Source of the DNA: a virus
Reading direction: 5' to 3' (one strand)
Virus record (IMG/VR): IMGVR_UViG_3300025011_000129
Coordinates: 1-33,203 of that record
Length of the DNA stretch: 33,203 bases
A model generated the notes under the pieces. It had not been told where the DNA came from and ran no database searches. It saw only the letters and a program-made list of their open reading frames with translations. The position numbers were made by a program, and so were the translations under genes. Within the stretch, counting starts at the first letter, position 1, and each line of letters opens with the position of its first letter. Shown here in pieces: positions 26,701 to 33,203 of this stretch.

Positions 26701-29461
26701 CAGCCAAGGTTGTCAATCCTCTTGCGATTTCATCCCATGACATTTTACCCATATTGCTAATGGCTTTCGCAAATATGATCATAGCCGCACCAAGAATAGT
26801 TAACGATAATGCCGTGGAAATAACGTTTTTAACATTACCAGTAAGATTTACAAATATGGCGACTTCGGCTAGAACAACACCGACTCCAAGTAATCCTTTG
26901 ATAAGGGCTACGGTATCTATTTCGCTGAACTTTTTAACTGCAACGCCCAATACATTTATGGCTATAGCCAGAACCACAATCCCAACGCTTTTGGTCACAC
27001 CCATACCACTTAGATCTGCGACTTTCATAAATAGCGCTAGTTCAGCCATCAATACACCAACGCCGATGAGTCCATTCGTCAAACCGGCTTTATCGACAGT
27101 GCTTAAACTCTTTACCGAAGAAACAAGAACTCGTATTGCTGTGCCGAAAATGATAAACCCGATCGAAGCTCTTATTAGACTGCCAGATATCCCACTTAGA
27201 ACTTTCGCCGAGATCAACAATATTCCAGTTAAAGCTGCAACAGCAGTAAGTCCTTGTTGCATACCTTCTTTATCTATCTTGGATAAGACGGTCATTGCAT
27301 GAGCGAGAATAAGAATTGCTACAGATAAACCAAGCATTGCAGTTGTGATTCTAGCCATCACCATGAATCCTAAACCACCAGAGACCTTCTCAAATAAAGC
27401 CATCGCACCAAAAAGTTGTAGGAACATCGTGGTCATTGCGGCGAGAGAAGATGCGAGTTTATTGGAGTCAATCGATGCTATAGCTACAAGCGCTACCGCC
27501 AATATACCAATAGCGATGGCTATTTTTAATAGGATCGCGGCTTTTAATGACGATTGATATGCTTCGAGACTACCTCGAACGCCACTGAGAATCCCAGTAA
27601 TCCCACCAAGAAAGTCCCCAGCATCGTCTGCTATTGAAGTTATTGATTTTACGAACTTACCTAATCCGAGTAAAATAGCAGTAAATACGCCACCGTTTAT
27701 CATGTTGACTATCGAATTGAAGTCTGAGTTGTCAATTGCGCTGGTAATACTGGCTCCGAGTTTTGAGAACGCGCCACCTATAATATCGGCTATTTTGTAG
27801 AATGTTGGAGCTACGCCTTTAAGTCCAACTAATATACCAGCAAATACGGCGTCAACCATCTCACCAAGCTTTTCAAATGGTTTGAACGTCGTGGCGACGT
27901 GCTCCGAGAAGGAATCAAGACCAGCAGTGTCAATGTCACCAAGAGATTTAAACGCGTTAACTATCCCGCCTATTGCCATTTTAACAACATCAGCTATGGG
28001 TTTTATAAGATTTCCTATTTTCTGAATCGCCACATTAAACGAGTCCGAAGATTTTATGGCCTTGTCGATTGATGTTAGAAACTCTCCGATACTACCCGTT
28101 ATGGCAAGAAATCCTCCGCCTGCTGGAATTAAATATTGAATAACCGAACTAAGACCGCCAGCGATCGCAAACAACGCTTGCTTACCAATATCTAGAATGG
28201 CAAATAAACCTTTGAAAGTACTCTTTATGTTAGCGGCGGTTTCGTCTCCTATTTTGAAGTTTCTTGATAAATCTCGTATTGATTTGGAAATCTTAACGAG
28301 TCTTTCACCCGTCATTGGTGGAAAAATGTCACTGAAGGCTTGACCTATTGGGTCTAAAATTTCTTTAAGCCCTTTAAAGGAGTTGAATAGCGCCTCTATG
28401 ATGGCGTATCGTCCGTCGTTAGCCTTCCAGAAAACAAGCATCTCGTTTCTTGCTTCGGCAGATGCTCCAGCGATAGCCCCAAAGCCGTCATTAATGGCTG
28501 TGAAGAAACCAGCAGCTTCTTCTCTGTCACCTATGACGTGCTCCCACGTCTGAGCCCATCCAGATTGAACCGACTCCTTCATTGTGCTGAGTAGTTGAGT
28601 TAAAGTTTTAACTTGTGTCGCTGCTTTAATTAAAGACTCGTCCGCAGCAAACTTAGCAAGTGTCTTAGTTAATACTTCGGTGGTTATCCAACCGGATTCC
28701 AACGACTCTCTAAATGATATAGCCATGTTTCGACCGTGACCAAGTTCTTTTGCTGTTTTCTCCAAAGCTTTCTGAAAGAGTTCTCCACCCATTCCCGCAT
28801 TAACTACCGAGTTCCAATCCATGAGTTTAACTGCTCCGGACGCTATAGCTTGGGAAAGTTGATACATGGCTGTGGATGCTTGTAGAGCACTAGATCCTGA
28901 ACCAGCAGCAAGGTTAGCTATACCTTTGATTGAGGTCGTTGATGTTTTGAGATCGACACCGGCAGCGGTAAATGTGCCTATATTTCTTGTCATCTCGGCA
29001 AAGTTGTAAATGGTTTTATCGGCATATATGTTTAATTCGTTGAGTGCTTTGTTAACGTCGTCAAGAGTTGTACCTTTACTAGCAGTGTTGGTTAAGACCG
29101 TGGTGATGGCATTCATCTTTGTTTCGTATTCTTCTAATCCTGTTTTTATTGGATTAATGGTGAGTGAAGCTATCAATTGTTTGCCAGTGTTAATGGCTGA
29201 ATTTGTAATATTTTGTAGGGCAGTAATTCCGATAATACCAAGTGTTGAGAACTTATTGGACAGATTATTAACGCCTTCAGCTATACCTGCTAGAGAAAAC
29301 GATTTTCCAGCTCTATCTAAATTCGATAAACTTCTAGTTGCGCCATCTAGGTTGAGGCCGGCCTTCAAGTTATTAAGAGACGCTACACTTGAACGAATCC
29401 CGTTTTCAAACTGTTGATTATAGAGTCGTAATTCAACAACTCGTTCATCGACACTATGCAT
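23702..29461 (-). CDS. tape measure protein, 1919 residues
   Basis: The start is the ATG at 29461 (MHSVDERVVELRLYNQQFE), behind GGAGGAGG and sharing the stop of the gp10-like gene. The track-length GTG start lies in the ribosome site. Residues 60-260 form the tape-measure domain (LEEYETKMNAITTVLTNTAS, AVKLMDWNSVVNAGMGGELF). Residues 640-1120 contain many membrane-type segments (LLKIAIAIGILAVALVAI), expected to help DNA pass the membrane. Residues 1150-1400 hold helical repeats, and 1480-1650 a coiled coil. Three LGIxSPSKxF motifs occur. By the usual 1.5 angstrom per residue the tail would be about 290 nm. It sets tail length and is ejected during infection. Confidence 0.93.
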   Translation of the reverse strand: MHSVDERVVELRLYNQQFENGIRSSVASLNNLKAGLNLDGATRSLSNLDRAGKSFSLAGIAEGVNNLSNKFSTLGIIGITALQNITNSAINTGKQLIASLTINPIKTGLEEYETKMNAITTVLTNTASKGTTLDDVNKALNELNIYADKTIYNFAEMTRNIGTFTAAGVDLKTSTTSIKGIANLAAGSGSSALQASTAMYQLSQAIASGAVKLMDWNSVVNAGMGGELFQKALEKTAKELGHGRNMAISFRESLESGWITTEVLTKTLAKFAADESLIKAATQVKTLTQLLSTMKESVQSGWAQTWEHVIGDREEAAGFFTAINDGFGAIAGASAEARNEMLVFWKANDGRYAIIEALFNSFKGLKEILDPIGQAFSDIFPPMTGERLVKISKSIRDLSRNFKIGDETAANIKSTFKGLFAILDIGKQALFAIAGGLSSVIQYLIPAGGGFLAITGSIGEFLTSIDKAIKSSDSFNVAIQKIGNLIKPIADVVKMAIGGIVNAFKSLGDIDTAGLDSFSEHVATTFKPFEKLGEMVDAVFAGILVGLKGVAPTFYKIADIIGGAFSKLGASITSAIDNSDFNSIVNMINGGVFTAILLGLGKFVKSITSIADDAGDFLGGITGILSGVRGSLEAYQSSLKAAILLKIAIAIGILAVALVAIASIDSNKLASSLAAMTTMFLQLFGAMALFEKVSGGLGFMVMARITTAMLGLSVAILILAHAMTVLSKIDKEGMQQGLTAVAALTGILLISAKVLSGISGSLIRASIGFIIFGTAIRVLVSSVKSLSTVDKAGLTNGLIGVGVLMAELALFMKVADLSGMGVTKSVGIVVLAIAINVLGVAVKKFSEIDTVALIKGLLGVGVVLAEVAIFVNLTGNVKNVISTALSLTILGAAMIIFAKAISNMGKMSWDEIARGLTTLAGALGIIVVTFKTLPKNILFQSLAMLDIATTITILAKALSTLGKMSWEEISKGLLAMAGSLGIIVATFALMKNKILDATALFILVGALLILAQVLQTLGSMSLVAIGTSLLALAGAFGVIGLAGLLLAPLTPAILALAGAIAILGIGCLAVGVGLLAFSAGLAALAVSGTAGAVALVAVVTSIVGLIPFIFKTIAKGIIDFAIIIGEGAPTIANAMKDVMMAMHQIIVEVGPQIITTIATLILSILDTLVASVPKMIDSGMKLILGILKGITSLIKEVVEAGIDVILQFIAGVVSKLPAIVDAAFKVIIAFINGLADAIRNNHQQLYDAVGNLITAIVEAVIDLLPKIIDVGGNIIKGLIKGIVNMAGSLSKAITGIIGEAIDSAERFLGIKSPSKVFTEMGIRSGEQLIDGLKSTQSEASRTAGNLGKAVNESAANALGIASPSKVFQDYGANIVAGLKNGIKQDTPKAVEESKTMATKVTDASNKELAKSTNTTREASKTRQQINKEEFDKSIKLIDDRKYYNQLSLMEELSAWQNIQSKYAAGTEEREKADREVYRLKKEMLEKQKTLEDDYYAKTKGINEKLKQDIRSVNDEYRQAVKSRADSLYKTYGLFDELGESEAVSGAELVINLETQVAAFDEWQKNIKSLSKKGISDGLLKELEEMGPTALEKVKALNSLLKPELDKYVALWKDKHKQSKGEAVRELGDMREQSDKKITQLNSQTDTQLVELKDVYQTQLAAITTNTQEQLAEFNSKWETKVKDLNTQTNNDFAKIVTDTQNIFKQPDWISVGVNIIDGITQGVKRQAVLLAKATSDAAKQALNAANETLGIQSPSKEFAKVGQYAMEGFAGGLRQFSGVVVSEITNVAVTAKDSLKSAISNIASIVSGNMDIQPTIRPVIDLTNINKGLSSAFNRSQSINIDDIRSKTASISSMDANRRAGSDSNITKSSTNGVSGSNQGGGLAVTVTNFINNRTQDVQALAEELEFYRQQIIAGRGGN

Positions 29462-29835
29462 TATCCAATTACCTCCTCCCACATCGTGTTTGCCATTTTA
29501 TCAAATATATGCCGTAATGCCGGGTTTATATAATCCCTACCTTGGACGTAACCGCCATTTCGTGTTGCGTGACCGTATTGAATTATAATCGCTATCGGTA
29601 CGCCATTAACAACGTTTGAATTAGTCCACATGATTGATAAAGAAGTTCCTTCTCGATGAATTTCATATTTCCACGAAACTGCCGTTAGTCCAGAATCTAA
29701 CGGAGTATTTAAAGCAAGGGCTCGTACACCTTCTTGCCCGTATCTTTCTAAAATTGCTGTGTAGTTGATTTTTGGAGCTCGTGTAAGCATCCGTTCTAAT
29801 CGTCTAAAACTTCCACGATGATGTATTTTTATCAT
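29461..29835 (-). CDS. HK97 gp10-like head-tail / tail-completion protein, 124 residues
   Basis: ALALNTPLDSGLTAVSWKYE, then WTNSNVVNGVPIAIIIQYGH and RNGGYVQGRDYINPALR, are the marks of the HK97-gp10-like family: alternating strands with a GHATRNGGYVQGRDYINPA end. The family acts at the head-tail interface or at tail termination. Here it is placed after the tail chaperone genes and just before the tape measure instead of with the connectors, an arrangement I note as uncommon. The ATG at 29835 overlaps the upstream stop (ATGA). Its own stop overlaps the tape-measure start. Confidence 0.75.
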   Translation of the reverse strand: MIKIHHRGSFRRLERMLTRAPKINYTAILERYGQEGVRALALNTPLDSGLTAVSWKYEIHREGTSLSIMWTNSNVVNGVPIAIIIQYGHATRNGGYVQGRDYINPALRHIFDKMANTMWEEVIG

Positions 29836-30371
29836 CCTTTTGTACCTAGCGATTCTCTACGGGATGCGTTTAACGCCGCGTTTCGACTCATGAGTTCTTT
29901 CTTACCACGCTTCTTTGGCGATTGATTCTTAACACCACATACGTTTATAAGTGTTAACAGTCTATTAAGATGCCATTTTTGACATTCAAAAGGAATATTC
30001 ATCGATATCATCCAATAATAAATTATCTCAGCAGTTATGATTTCTCGGTTGGTTGTTTTATTTTCGTTGTGGAAAGTTGTAGCTGTCATTGCGGCTTCTA
30101 TGTAATCTCTTACTTGTTTAATGTTGTCATTGGATATGAGATTAAATGTCTCATAATCGACGTTTTTGGTTATTGTCATACATCTTATGTAATCGATAGT
30201 TTCCTCTATCGTTTTCTCTACTTTTGATAAGAACGGTTTAAGCCACTTTGACTCCCATTTTGAAATGGAGACCAGCGAATGCTCCAGGCATAATGTTTGT
30301 TCTTTAGATGTGAAGAACTTATCGTTTACTTCGTCGTATTGTTCAGTGGCTAATATTGTAATGTTGAGCAT
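29832..30371 (-). CDS. tail assembly chaperone-type protein (second), 179 residues
   Basis: The start is at 30371 (MLNITILATEQYDEVNDKFF) because GGGGAGG lies just upstream. The longer frame to 30437 overlaps the previous gene and is rejected. The core TKEQTLCLEHSLVSISKWES, KWLKPFLSKVEKTIEETIDY and IRCMTITKNVDYETFNLIS is a family I know from Bacillota phages directly before the tape measure. These proteins help tape-measure and tube assembly. The C-terminus is basic (NQSPKKRGKKELMSRNAAL). Since it has its own ribosome site and start, no ribosomal frameshift is needed, unlike lambda G/GT. Confidence 0.78.
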   Translation of the reverse strand: MLNITILATEQYDEVNDKFFTSKEQTLCLEHSLVSISKWESKWLKPFLSKVEKTIEETIDYIRCMTITKNVDYETFNLISNDNIKQVRDYIEAAMTATTFHNENKTTNREIITAEIIYYWMISMNIPFECQKWHLNRLLTLINVCGVKNQSPKKRGKKELMSRNAALNASRRESLGTKG

Positions 30372-30393
30372 ACGTCTGGCCTCCCCTATTAAC

Positions 30394-30768
30394 TTACTTA
30401 ATCGAAATAGGACTTGACGGTACGATACCGTTAACAAAAGCGGCCGCAGCTTCTGGATTTGTAGCCAATTCTAGGAATAATTCGCTGTAGGCTTCGTTCT
30501 GAGAGAACGCATCTCGTAATTCCTGATTTTTAACAAATCGCTTACCATCCGGAGACTTCTCACCGTAAGATTTCAGGATTAAATCTTTAAACACCTCAAT
30601 AATTCGCTTAGTATCTTGAGATACTACAATTTTCTCGAGCATAGCAGCAAGACCACCGGTCGTAGACATCTCCATCTCGATGACCTCGGCTTTTGTTAGA
30701 TTGAAATAGAACTCTTCGGTTCTTTCGTTACCATCGAAGTCGACATAAGGAATGGTTTTTTTCATCAT
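30394..30768 (-). CDS. tail assembly chaperone-type protein (first), 124 residues
   Basis: The start is taken at the ATG at 30768 (MMKKTIPYVDFDGNERTEEF). The TTG seven codons upstream lies in the ribosome site AAGGGAG. The sequence FYFNLTKAEVIEMEMSTTGG, LAAMLEKIVVSQDTKRIIEV and FKDLILKSYGEKSPDGKRFV is the standard tail chaperone of many Gram-positive phages. The C-terminal stretch (LATNPEAAAAFVNGIVPSS) completes the fold. It binds the tape measure and tube during assembly and is not in the virion. The stop is 22 bases before the next start. Confidence 0.83.
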   Translation of the reverse strand: MMKKTIPYVDFDGNERTEEFYFNLTKAEVIEMEMSTTGGLAAMLEKIVVSQDTKRIIEVFKDLILKSYGEKSPDGKRFVKNQELRDAFSQNEAYSELFLELATNPEAAAAFVNGIVPSSPISIK

Positions 30769-30792
30769 TTGGTTTTTAACTCCCTTCAAATT

Positions 30793-31011
30793 TTAATTAA
30801 CTGGCACTATATCGATATAGTATTCTTTGTTCACTTCGAGCGTTTTGGCCATCTCCGAATTAACAGAATAAAACGTAATCTGACCAGCCGCTATATGTGT
30901 GAAAAATTTATCATTTTCTGGACTTACCGACATGGATGCTTGTAAGGCGATATCGGAACTTCCACGTGATATCGAGTTCTTAACACATTTGAATTTTGTT
31001 CGGGCTATCAT
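30793..31011 (-). CDS. small tail-region protein, 72 residues
   Basis: The ATG at 31011 (MIARTKFKCVKNSISRGSSD) follows GGAAAGGGTGATTGT; the longer start lacks a ribosome site. The sequence is beta-rich (IALQASMSVSPENDKFFTHI, AAGQITFYSVN, EVNKEYYIDIVPVN), resembling small tail-tube associated proteins found between the major tail protein and chaperones. It is soluble. A structural or assembly role is inferred from position only. It starts about 75 bases after the stop of the major tail protein, a spacer in which I see no strong terminator. Confidence 0.75.
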   Translation of the reverse strand: MIARTKFKCVKNSISRGSSDIALQASMSVSPENDKFFTHIAAGQITFYSVNSEMAKTLEVNKEYYIDIVPVN

Positions 31012-31085
31012 ACAATCACCCTTTCCAAACACGAAAACGGAGCTCTCATATCTCAGAGAACCCCGCCTACAAATTTGTTTAGCTA

Positions 31086-31742
31086 TTAACCAGCGGCGAA
31101 CATGGTCGCAATTTCGTCGGGCAGAGGTAATTCTGCTGGGGTAGCGGTATCTCCAAATAGCACTACCTCAAGTGCGGCGAGTTTTATTGCATCGACTTTC
31201 GTTGAGTCAATGGTTAAAGATGCTGTTGGTCTCTTTCCAGTGACAGCGACCGGCGTGGTGGTCACTTCCCACGAGAAAGTTATTGCTTCTGGAGAATCAT
31301 TGATTGTCGAATATGCCTTTTCTGTAGGGGCAGCAAGACAACCATAAACCAGATGTAATTTGTAACCGTGATCAGCCCCTTCGGTGTCATTACCTAGGGT
31401 AGTCTTATAGGCTAGACCAAACGTTTTACGATCTTGCTGACCTATCGAGACACCTACGGCAATTTCTGCCGAGCCATCGCACTCAGCAAATTCATCCGGA
31501 TATGTGTACGCTTCGATCGTTGCACCGAACTCCTCAGCGGATAGGAGATTTAAATATTTGATGTCGTCGGCGTAAATCGGTGTTGGTTCCGCACCAGACG
31601 GACTTTCGGTGACGGCTGTTAAGCCATTCCAAGCGACCCCTAAAGGATATGCGCCAGTATTATCCATAACATAGAGAACTCCATTTTTTACGCCGGTTTC
31701 ATAGAGACGTTCTCCAGAAGCATCCCAAATAAGTTTAGCCAT
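31086..31742 (-). CDS. major tail (tube) protein, 218 residues
   Basis: The start MAKLIWDASGERLYETGVKN, then GVLYVMDNTGAYPLGVAWNG, is a recognised beginning of siphovirus tail-tube proteins. SPSGAEPTPIYADDIKYLNL and TIEAYTYPDEFAECDGSAEI follow, in the phi13/HK97-like tube family. Residues 120-200 give the second half of the beta-barrel (EAITFSWEVTTTPVAV, PTASLTIDSTKVDAIKLAAL). It polymerises as hexameric rings to form the tail tube. The ATG at 31742 follows AAGGGGGAAAAGAA, among the strongest in the window, matching a need for high expression. Confidence 0.88.
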   Translation of the reverse strand: MAKLIWDASGERLYETGVKNGVLYVMDNTGAYPLGVAWNGLTAVTESPSGAEPTPIYADDIKYLNLLSAEEFGATIEAYTYPDEFAECDGSAEIAVGVSIGQQDRKTFGLAYKTTLGNDTEGADHGYKLHLVYGCLAAPTEKAYSTINDSPEAITFSWEVTTTPVAVTGKRPTASLTIDSTKVDAIKLAALEVVLFGDTATPAELPLPDEIATMFAAG

Positions 31743-31754
31743 TTCTTTTCCCCC

Positions 31755-32060
31755 TTAATAATAAAGATTGTATACGTCATGATTAAGATTATCAGACGTA
31801 TAATGCCTATCAAATACACACATAGGCAAAGACTTGATTTTGTCTGGAAGTAAACTATCAGGATTTTTGTCAACCACCGTTACGGTATACCCGACTTGAT
31901 GGTTATACGGTTTGTCGTTTGCGAATTTTGTTTTGTTAAGACTGCGCGAATAAATGACACAAGGATAACTCAACTTGACGGTTTCAGGAGGTTGAAAATA
32001 GACGTTAGACGAGCCGATTAGAGTCTCAAGGAGTGTTTGAAGTTGGACCCTGCTCGCCAT
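31755..32060 (-). CDS. tail completion / tail terminator-type protein, 101 residues
   Basis: LQTLLETLIGSSNVYFQPPE, YPCVIYSRSLNKTKFANDK, YTVTVVDKNPDSLLPDKI and the closing MCVFDRHYTSDNLNHDVYN form a small alpha-beta protein. I recognise this pattern (FDRHYTxDNLNHDVYNLYY) from tail completion proteins of Bacillota phages related to SPP1 gp17 or lambda U. It caps the tail tube for joining to the head. Its start shares a base with the stop of the HNH gene (TAATG), a junction presumably created when the endonuclease gene was inserted. Confidence 0.8.
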   Translation of the reverse strand: MASRVQLQTLLETLIGSSNVYFQPPETVKLSYPCVIYSRSLNKTKFANDKPYNHQVGYTVTVVDKNPDSLLPDKIKSLPMCVFDRHYTSDNLNHDVYNLYY

Positions 32061-32587
32061 TATATAACCACCTCCTCATCATAACAAACGGTATAGCCAC
32101 GAGTATGGCTTTGTCTCCCGTTTAAACACGCAGATATATTCACAGGATTAAGCGAAAGGATAATTGCCGCCTCATTAATACTTTCAAAACACTCTTCGTT
32201 ATGCTCGTAATCATAGACTTTTATTGGGCGCCTTCTCGCCTTAGCTAACTTTTCTGGTCTAGATCCATATAACGAATTGTATTTTGCGGTGCACCATTCC
32301 AAATTGTCCGATACGTTGTCTAACTTTTTTTCATTTTTATGATTTACTTGTGGTAGATCATTAGGGTTTGGAATATTCTGTTCGGCCACAAGACGACCAA
32401 CCGTTGTGTATAGACAATTACCATTAAATCTCAAAGTTACTTTTTCATACCCATATCGATCCTCGCTCGTTTTTAAAACCCTTCCAATTACTTTTCGTCG
32501 ATGACCTCTAGAATCTACGTATTCTCTATCGAGAGATCTAATCTTACCATCTGGGGAAGCATCATAATACCTCATCCAATTATTCAT
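32060..32587 (-). CDS. HNH homing endonuclease with NUMOD domains
   Basis: The 175 residues contain a NUMOD4-like start (YYDASPDGKIRSLDREYVD), then an HNH_3 core: PQVNHKNEKKLDNVSDNLEW, where VNHKN gives His/Asn and NVSDNLEWC the second half. A C-terminal NUMOD1-like helix-turn-helix follows (SINEAAIILSLNPVNISACL, RGYTVCYDE). Such genes cut DNA at an uninserted allele and spread by repair. Here it is a free-standing gene that sits between head connector and tail completion genes, with 4-base and 1-base overlaps. The insertion therefore preserved translation of the late operon. It is not part of the virion. Confidence 0.88.
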   Translation of the reverse strand: MNNWMRYYDASPDGKIRSLDREYVDSRGHRRKVIGRVLKTSEDRYGYEKVTLRFNGNCLYTTVGRLVAEQNIPNPNDLPQVNHKNEKKLDNVSDNLEWCTAKYNSLYGSRPEKLAKARRRPIKVYDYEHNEECFESINEAAIILSLNPVNISACLNGRQSHTRGYTVCYDEEVVI

Positions 32588-32907
32588 ATGGATACCCCAT
32601 TGTATACATTACCTATTGATAAGATCAGACGAGGTCTCTGAACATCAATTTTAGTAATCTTCCAGGAAGCTCCCATCCATTTAATATATCGCATGGTATG
32701 AAAATTCTGGTAAGCAAATGGATCGGCCACGACGCTAATTTCGTTGTTTAATATTAGATCATCGTTTAGGTTATCCCCTGCCTGCCAGCGTTTCGAGTGT
32801 TTAACTACATCTCCCGAATAGTTTCGCTCTGTTATTACCTCCTCCCATACACCAGGCGCTGTTTCCATGGTTTCAGAATACCCAATTACTCCGTAAAACT
32901 TTGCCAT
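32584..32907 (-). CDS. head-tail connector / head closure-type protein, 107 residues
   Basis: The protein MAKFYGVIGYSETMETAPGV, then WEEVITERNYSGDVVKHSKR, LNDDLILNNEISVVADPFAY and IKWMGASWKITKIDVQRPRL is a familiar small beta protein (DUF7253-like). It follows the major capsid gene in many Gram-positive phages, where it works as head closure or connector. No membrane segments. The start is behind AGAAGGAGATTCAAA. It lies 80 bases after the capsid stop, behind the hairpin at 32933-32977. It is placed between capsid and tail completion genes, with the HNH gene inserted after it. Confidence 0.78.
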   Translation of the reverse strand: MAKFYGVIGYSETMETAPGVWEEVITERNYSGDVVKHSKRWQAGDNLNDDLILNNEISVVADPFAYQNFHTMRYIKWMGASWKITKIDVQRPRLILSIGNVYNGVSI

Positions 32908-32932
32908 TTTGAATCTCCTTCTGTTAGAAGTA

Positions 32933-32977
32933 TAGTGAGCCTTCCGCGTATGACGCTATAACATAGAAGGCTCACTA
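32933..32977 (-). terminator. 12-bp perfect hairpin between capsid and connector genes
   Basis: The arms at 32933-32944 and 32966-32977 pair perfectly over 12 bp with a 21-base loop. There is no U-run after it. It probably acts as an mRNA 3'-end protector or attenuator that keeps capsid mRNA higher than connector mRNA. Confidence 0.65.
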
Positions 32978-32987
32978 ATCTTACTAC

Positions 32988-33203
32988 TTATCCAGCGGCG
33001 ACTTCCAGGAACTCAAGTGCAATTGCGGAATAGGGTTTAACCAACGCTCCGGAACAACGAGTTTCGATAAGATACTTCTGCGCATTGTAATCGATGTCAA
33101 AGTCGTCAAACATGTTGACGGCCCCACCTTTATCGGCTCCAACATTGTAATCGGATAGGTTAACTATGATGCCACCAAGAGTATAGACTTTGCTATCGGT
33201 CGA
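32988..33203 (-). CDS. major capsid protein, C-terminal 71 residues (5' part outside window)
   Basis: The frame is open from the right edge to a stop at 32988. The translated end contains GGIIVNLSDYNVGADKGGAV, NMFDDFDIDYNAQKYLIETR and CSGALVKPYSAIALEFLEVA. This is a typical C-terminus of Bacillota phage major capsid proteins, with the FDIDYN-K-LIETR-SGALVKPYSA signature that I recognise. It builds the icosahedral shell. The start, the N-arm and any scaffold or portal genes lie outside. It is the most upstream gene of the late operon in this window. Confidence 0.85.
   Translation of the reverse strand, partial: STDSKVYTLGGIIVNLSDYNVGADKGGAVNMFDDFDIDYNAQKYLIETRCSGALVKPYSAIALEFLEVAAG

Noticed and set aside
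26037-27302. Long plus-strand frames (202 and 210 codons) inside the tape measure region
   Set aside because: They are antisense to the hydrophobic part of the tape measure, rich in Ala/Ile/Pro from the complementary codons, and have no ribosome sites.
29461-29482. Upstream GTG start for the tape measure (and TTG for Tal at 23013)
   Set aside because: The upstream codons are the ribosome site and stop of the preceding genes. The ATG at 29461 and at 22998 form TAATG overlaps as elsewhere in the operon.
30371-30437. Programmed frameshift between the two tail chaperone genes
   Set aside because: The second gene has its own GGGGAGG site and a family-typical start (MLNITI) at 30371, after the first gene's stop. 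No slippery heptamer was needed or seen.
32945-32965. Similarity of the hairpin loop to the TGCGT repeats near 13071 and 14751
   Set aside because: Only GCGTCA and a nearby GCG are shared, in the opposite orientation. This is too short to separate from chance.

Overview
The window is one continuous piece of a tailed bacteriophage (siphovirus-type) genome or prophage. The host is probably a low-GC Gram-positive bacterium (Bacillota). The evidence for this is AT-rich DNA, strong AGGAGG-type ribosome binding sites in front of nearly every gene, a Dit/Tal/BppU-type Gram-positive baseplate, an LLH-type holin and an amidase endolysin. Almost every gene is on the minus strand, so the genome reads from right to left. 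Layout, in reading order: 33203-29461 holds the end of the major capsid protein, a head-tail connector, an inserted HNH homing endonuclease, a tail completion protein, the major tail protein, a small protein, two tail-assembly-chaperone-type proteins and an HK97-gp10-like protein. 29461-13089 holds a 1919-residue tape measure, the distal tail protein, a 1375-residue tail-tip protein with an apparent ILEI/FAM3-type domain, a small tail protein, a BppU-type receptor-binding protein and a pectate-lyase-fold tail spike. Translation is coupled through much of this region: stops and starts overlap as TAATG or ATGA. 13031-11812 is the only plus-strand block: a ribbon-helix-helix regulator and a tyrosine recombinase behind a 16-bp palindrome. 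11725-10306 is the lysis cassette (membrane protein, amidase, holin). 10235-1 is an accessory region of about 30 small genes. It includes a nucleotide-metabolism set (dGTP/dATP hydrolase-like, dCMP deaminase, ThyX-like), several Cys-rich zinc-ribbon-like miniproteins and many single-pass membrane proteins. The most unusual feature is how this accessory region is organised. Seventeen near-identical 30-bp elements lie between 887 and 10294, all in the same orientation. Each has a perfect TATAAT -10 box, followed by GAAA in most copies, but no TTGACA -35 box. In its place are two phage-specific conserved blocks, YTCGCR and a TTACAYA-like block. Most elements sit 15-60 bases before a small gene with a strong ribosome binding site. 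Many of these genes end in a compact hairpin plus U-run, and in eight cases the stop codon lies in or at the edge of the hairpin loop. The next element often follows within a few bases. The result is a tandem array of miniature promoter-gene-terminator cassettes, absent from the structural genes. One cassette begins with a tRNA-like RNA placed almost exactly at the predicted transcription start, and another begins with an unidentified structured leader. A 33-bp imperfect direct repeat flanks the tail-spike gene next to the recombinase, and an 88-bp perfect repeat lies inside the receptor-binding protein gene. All functional names come from reading sequence motifs, without database searches.
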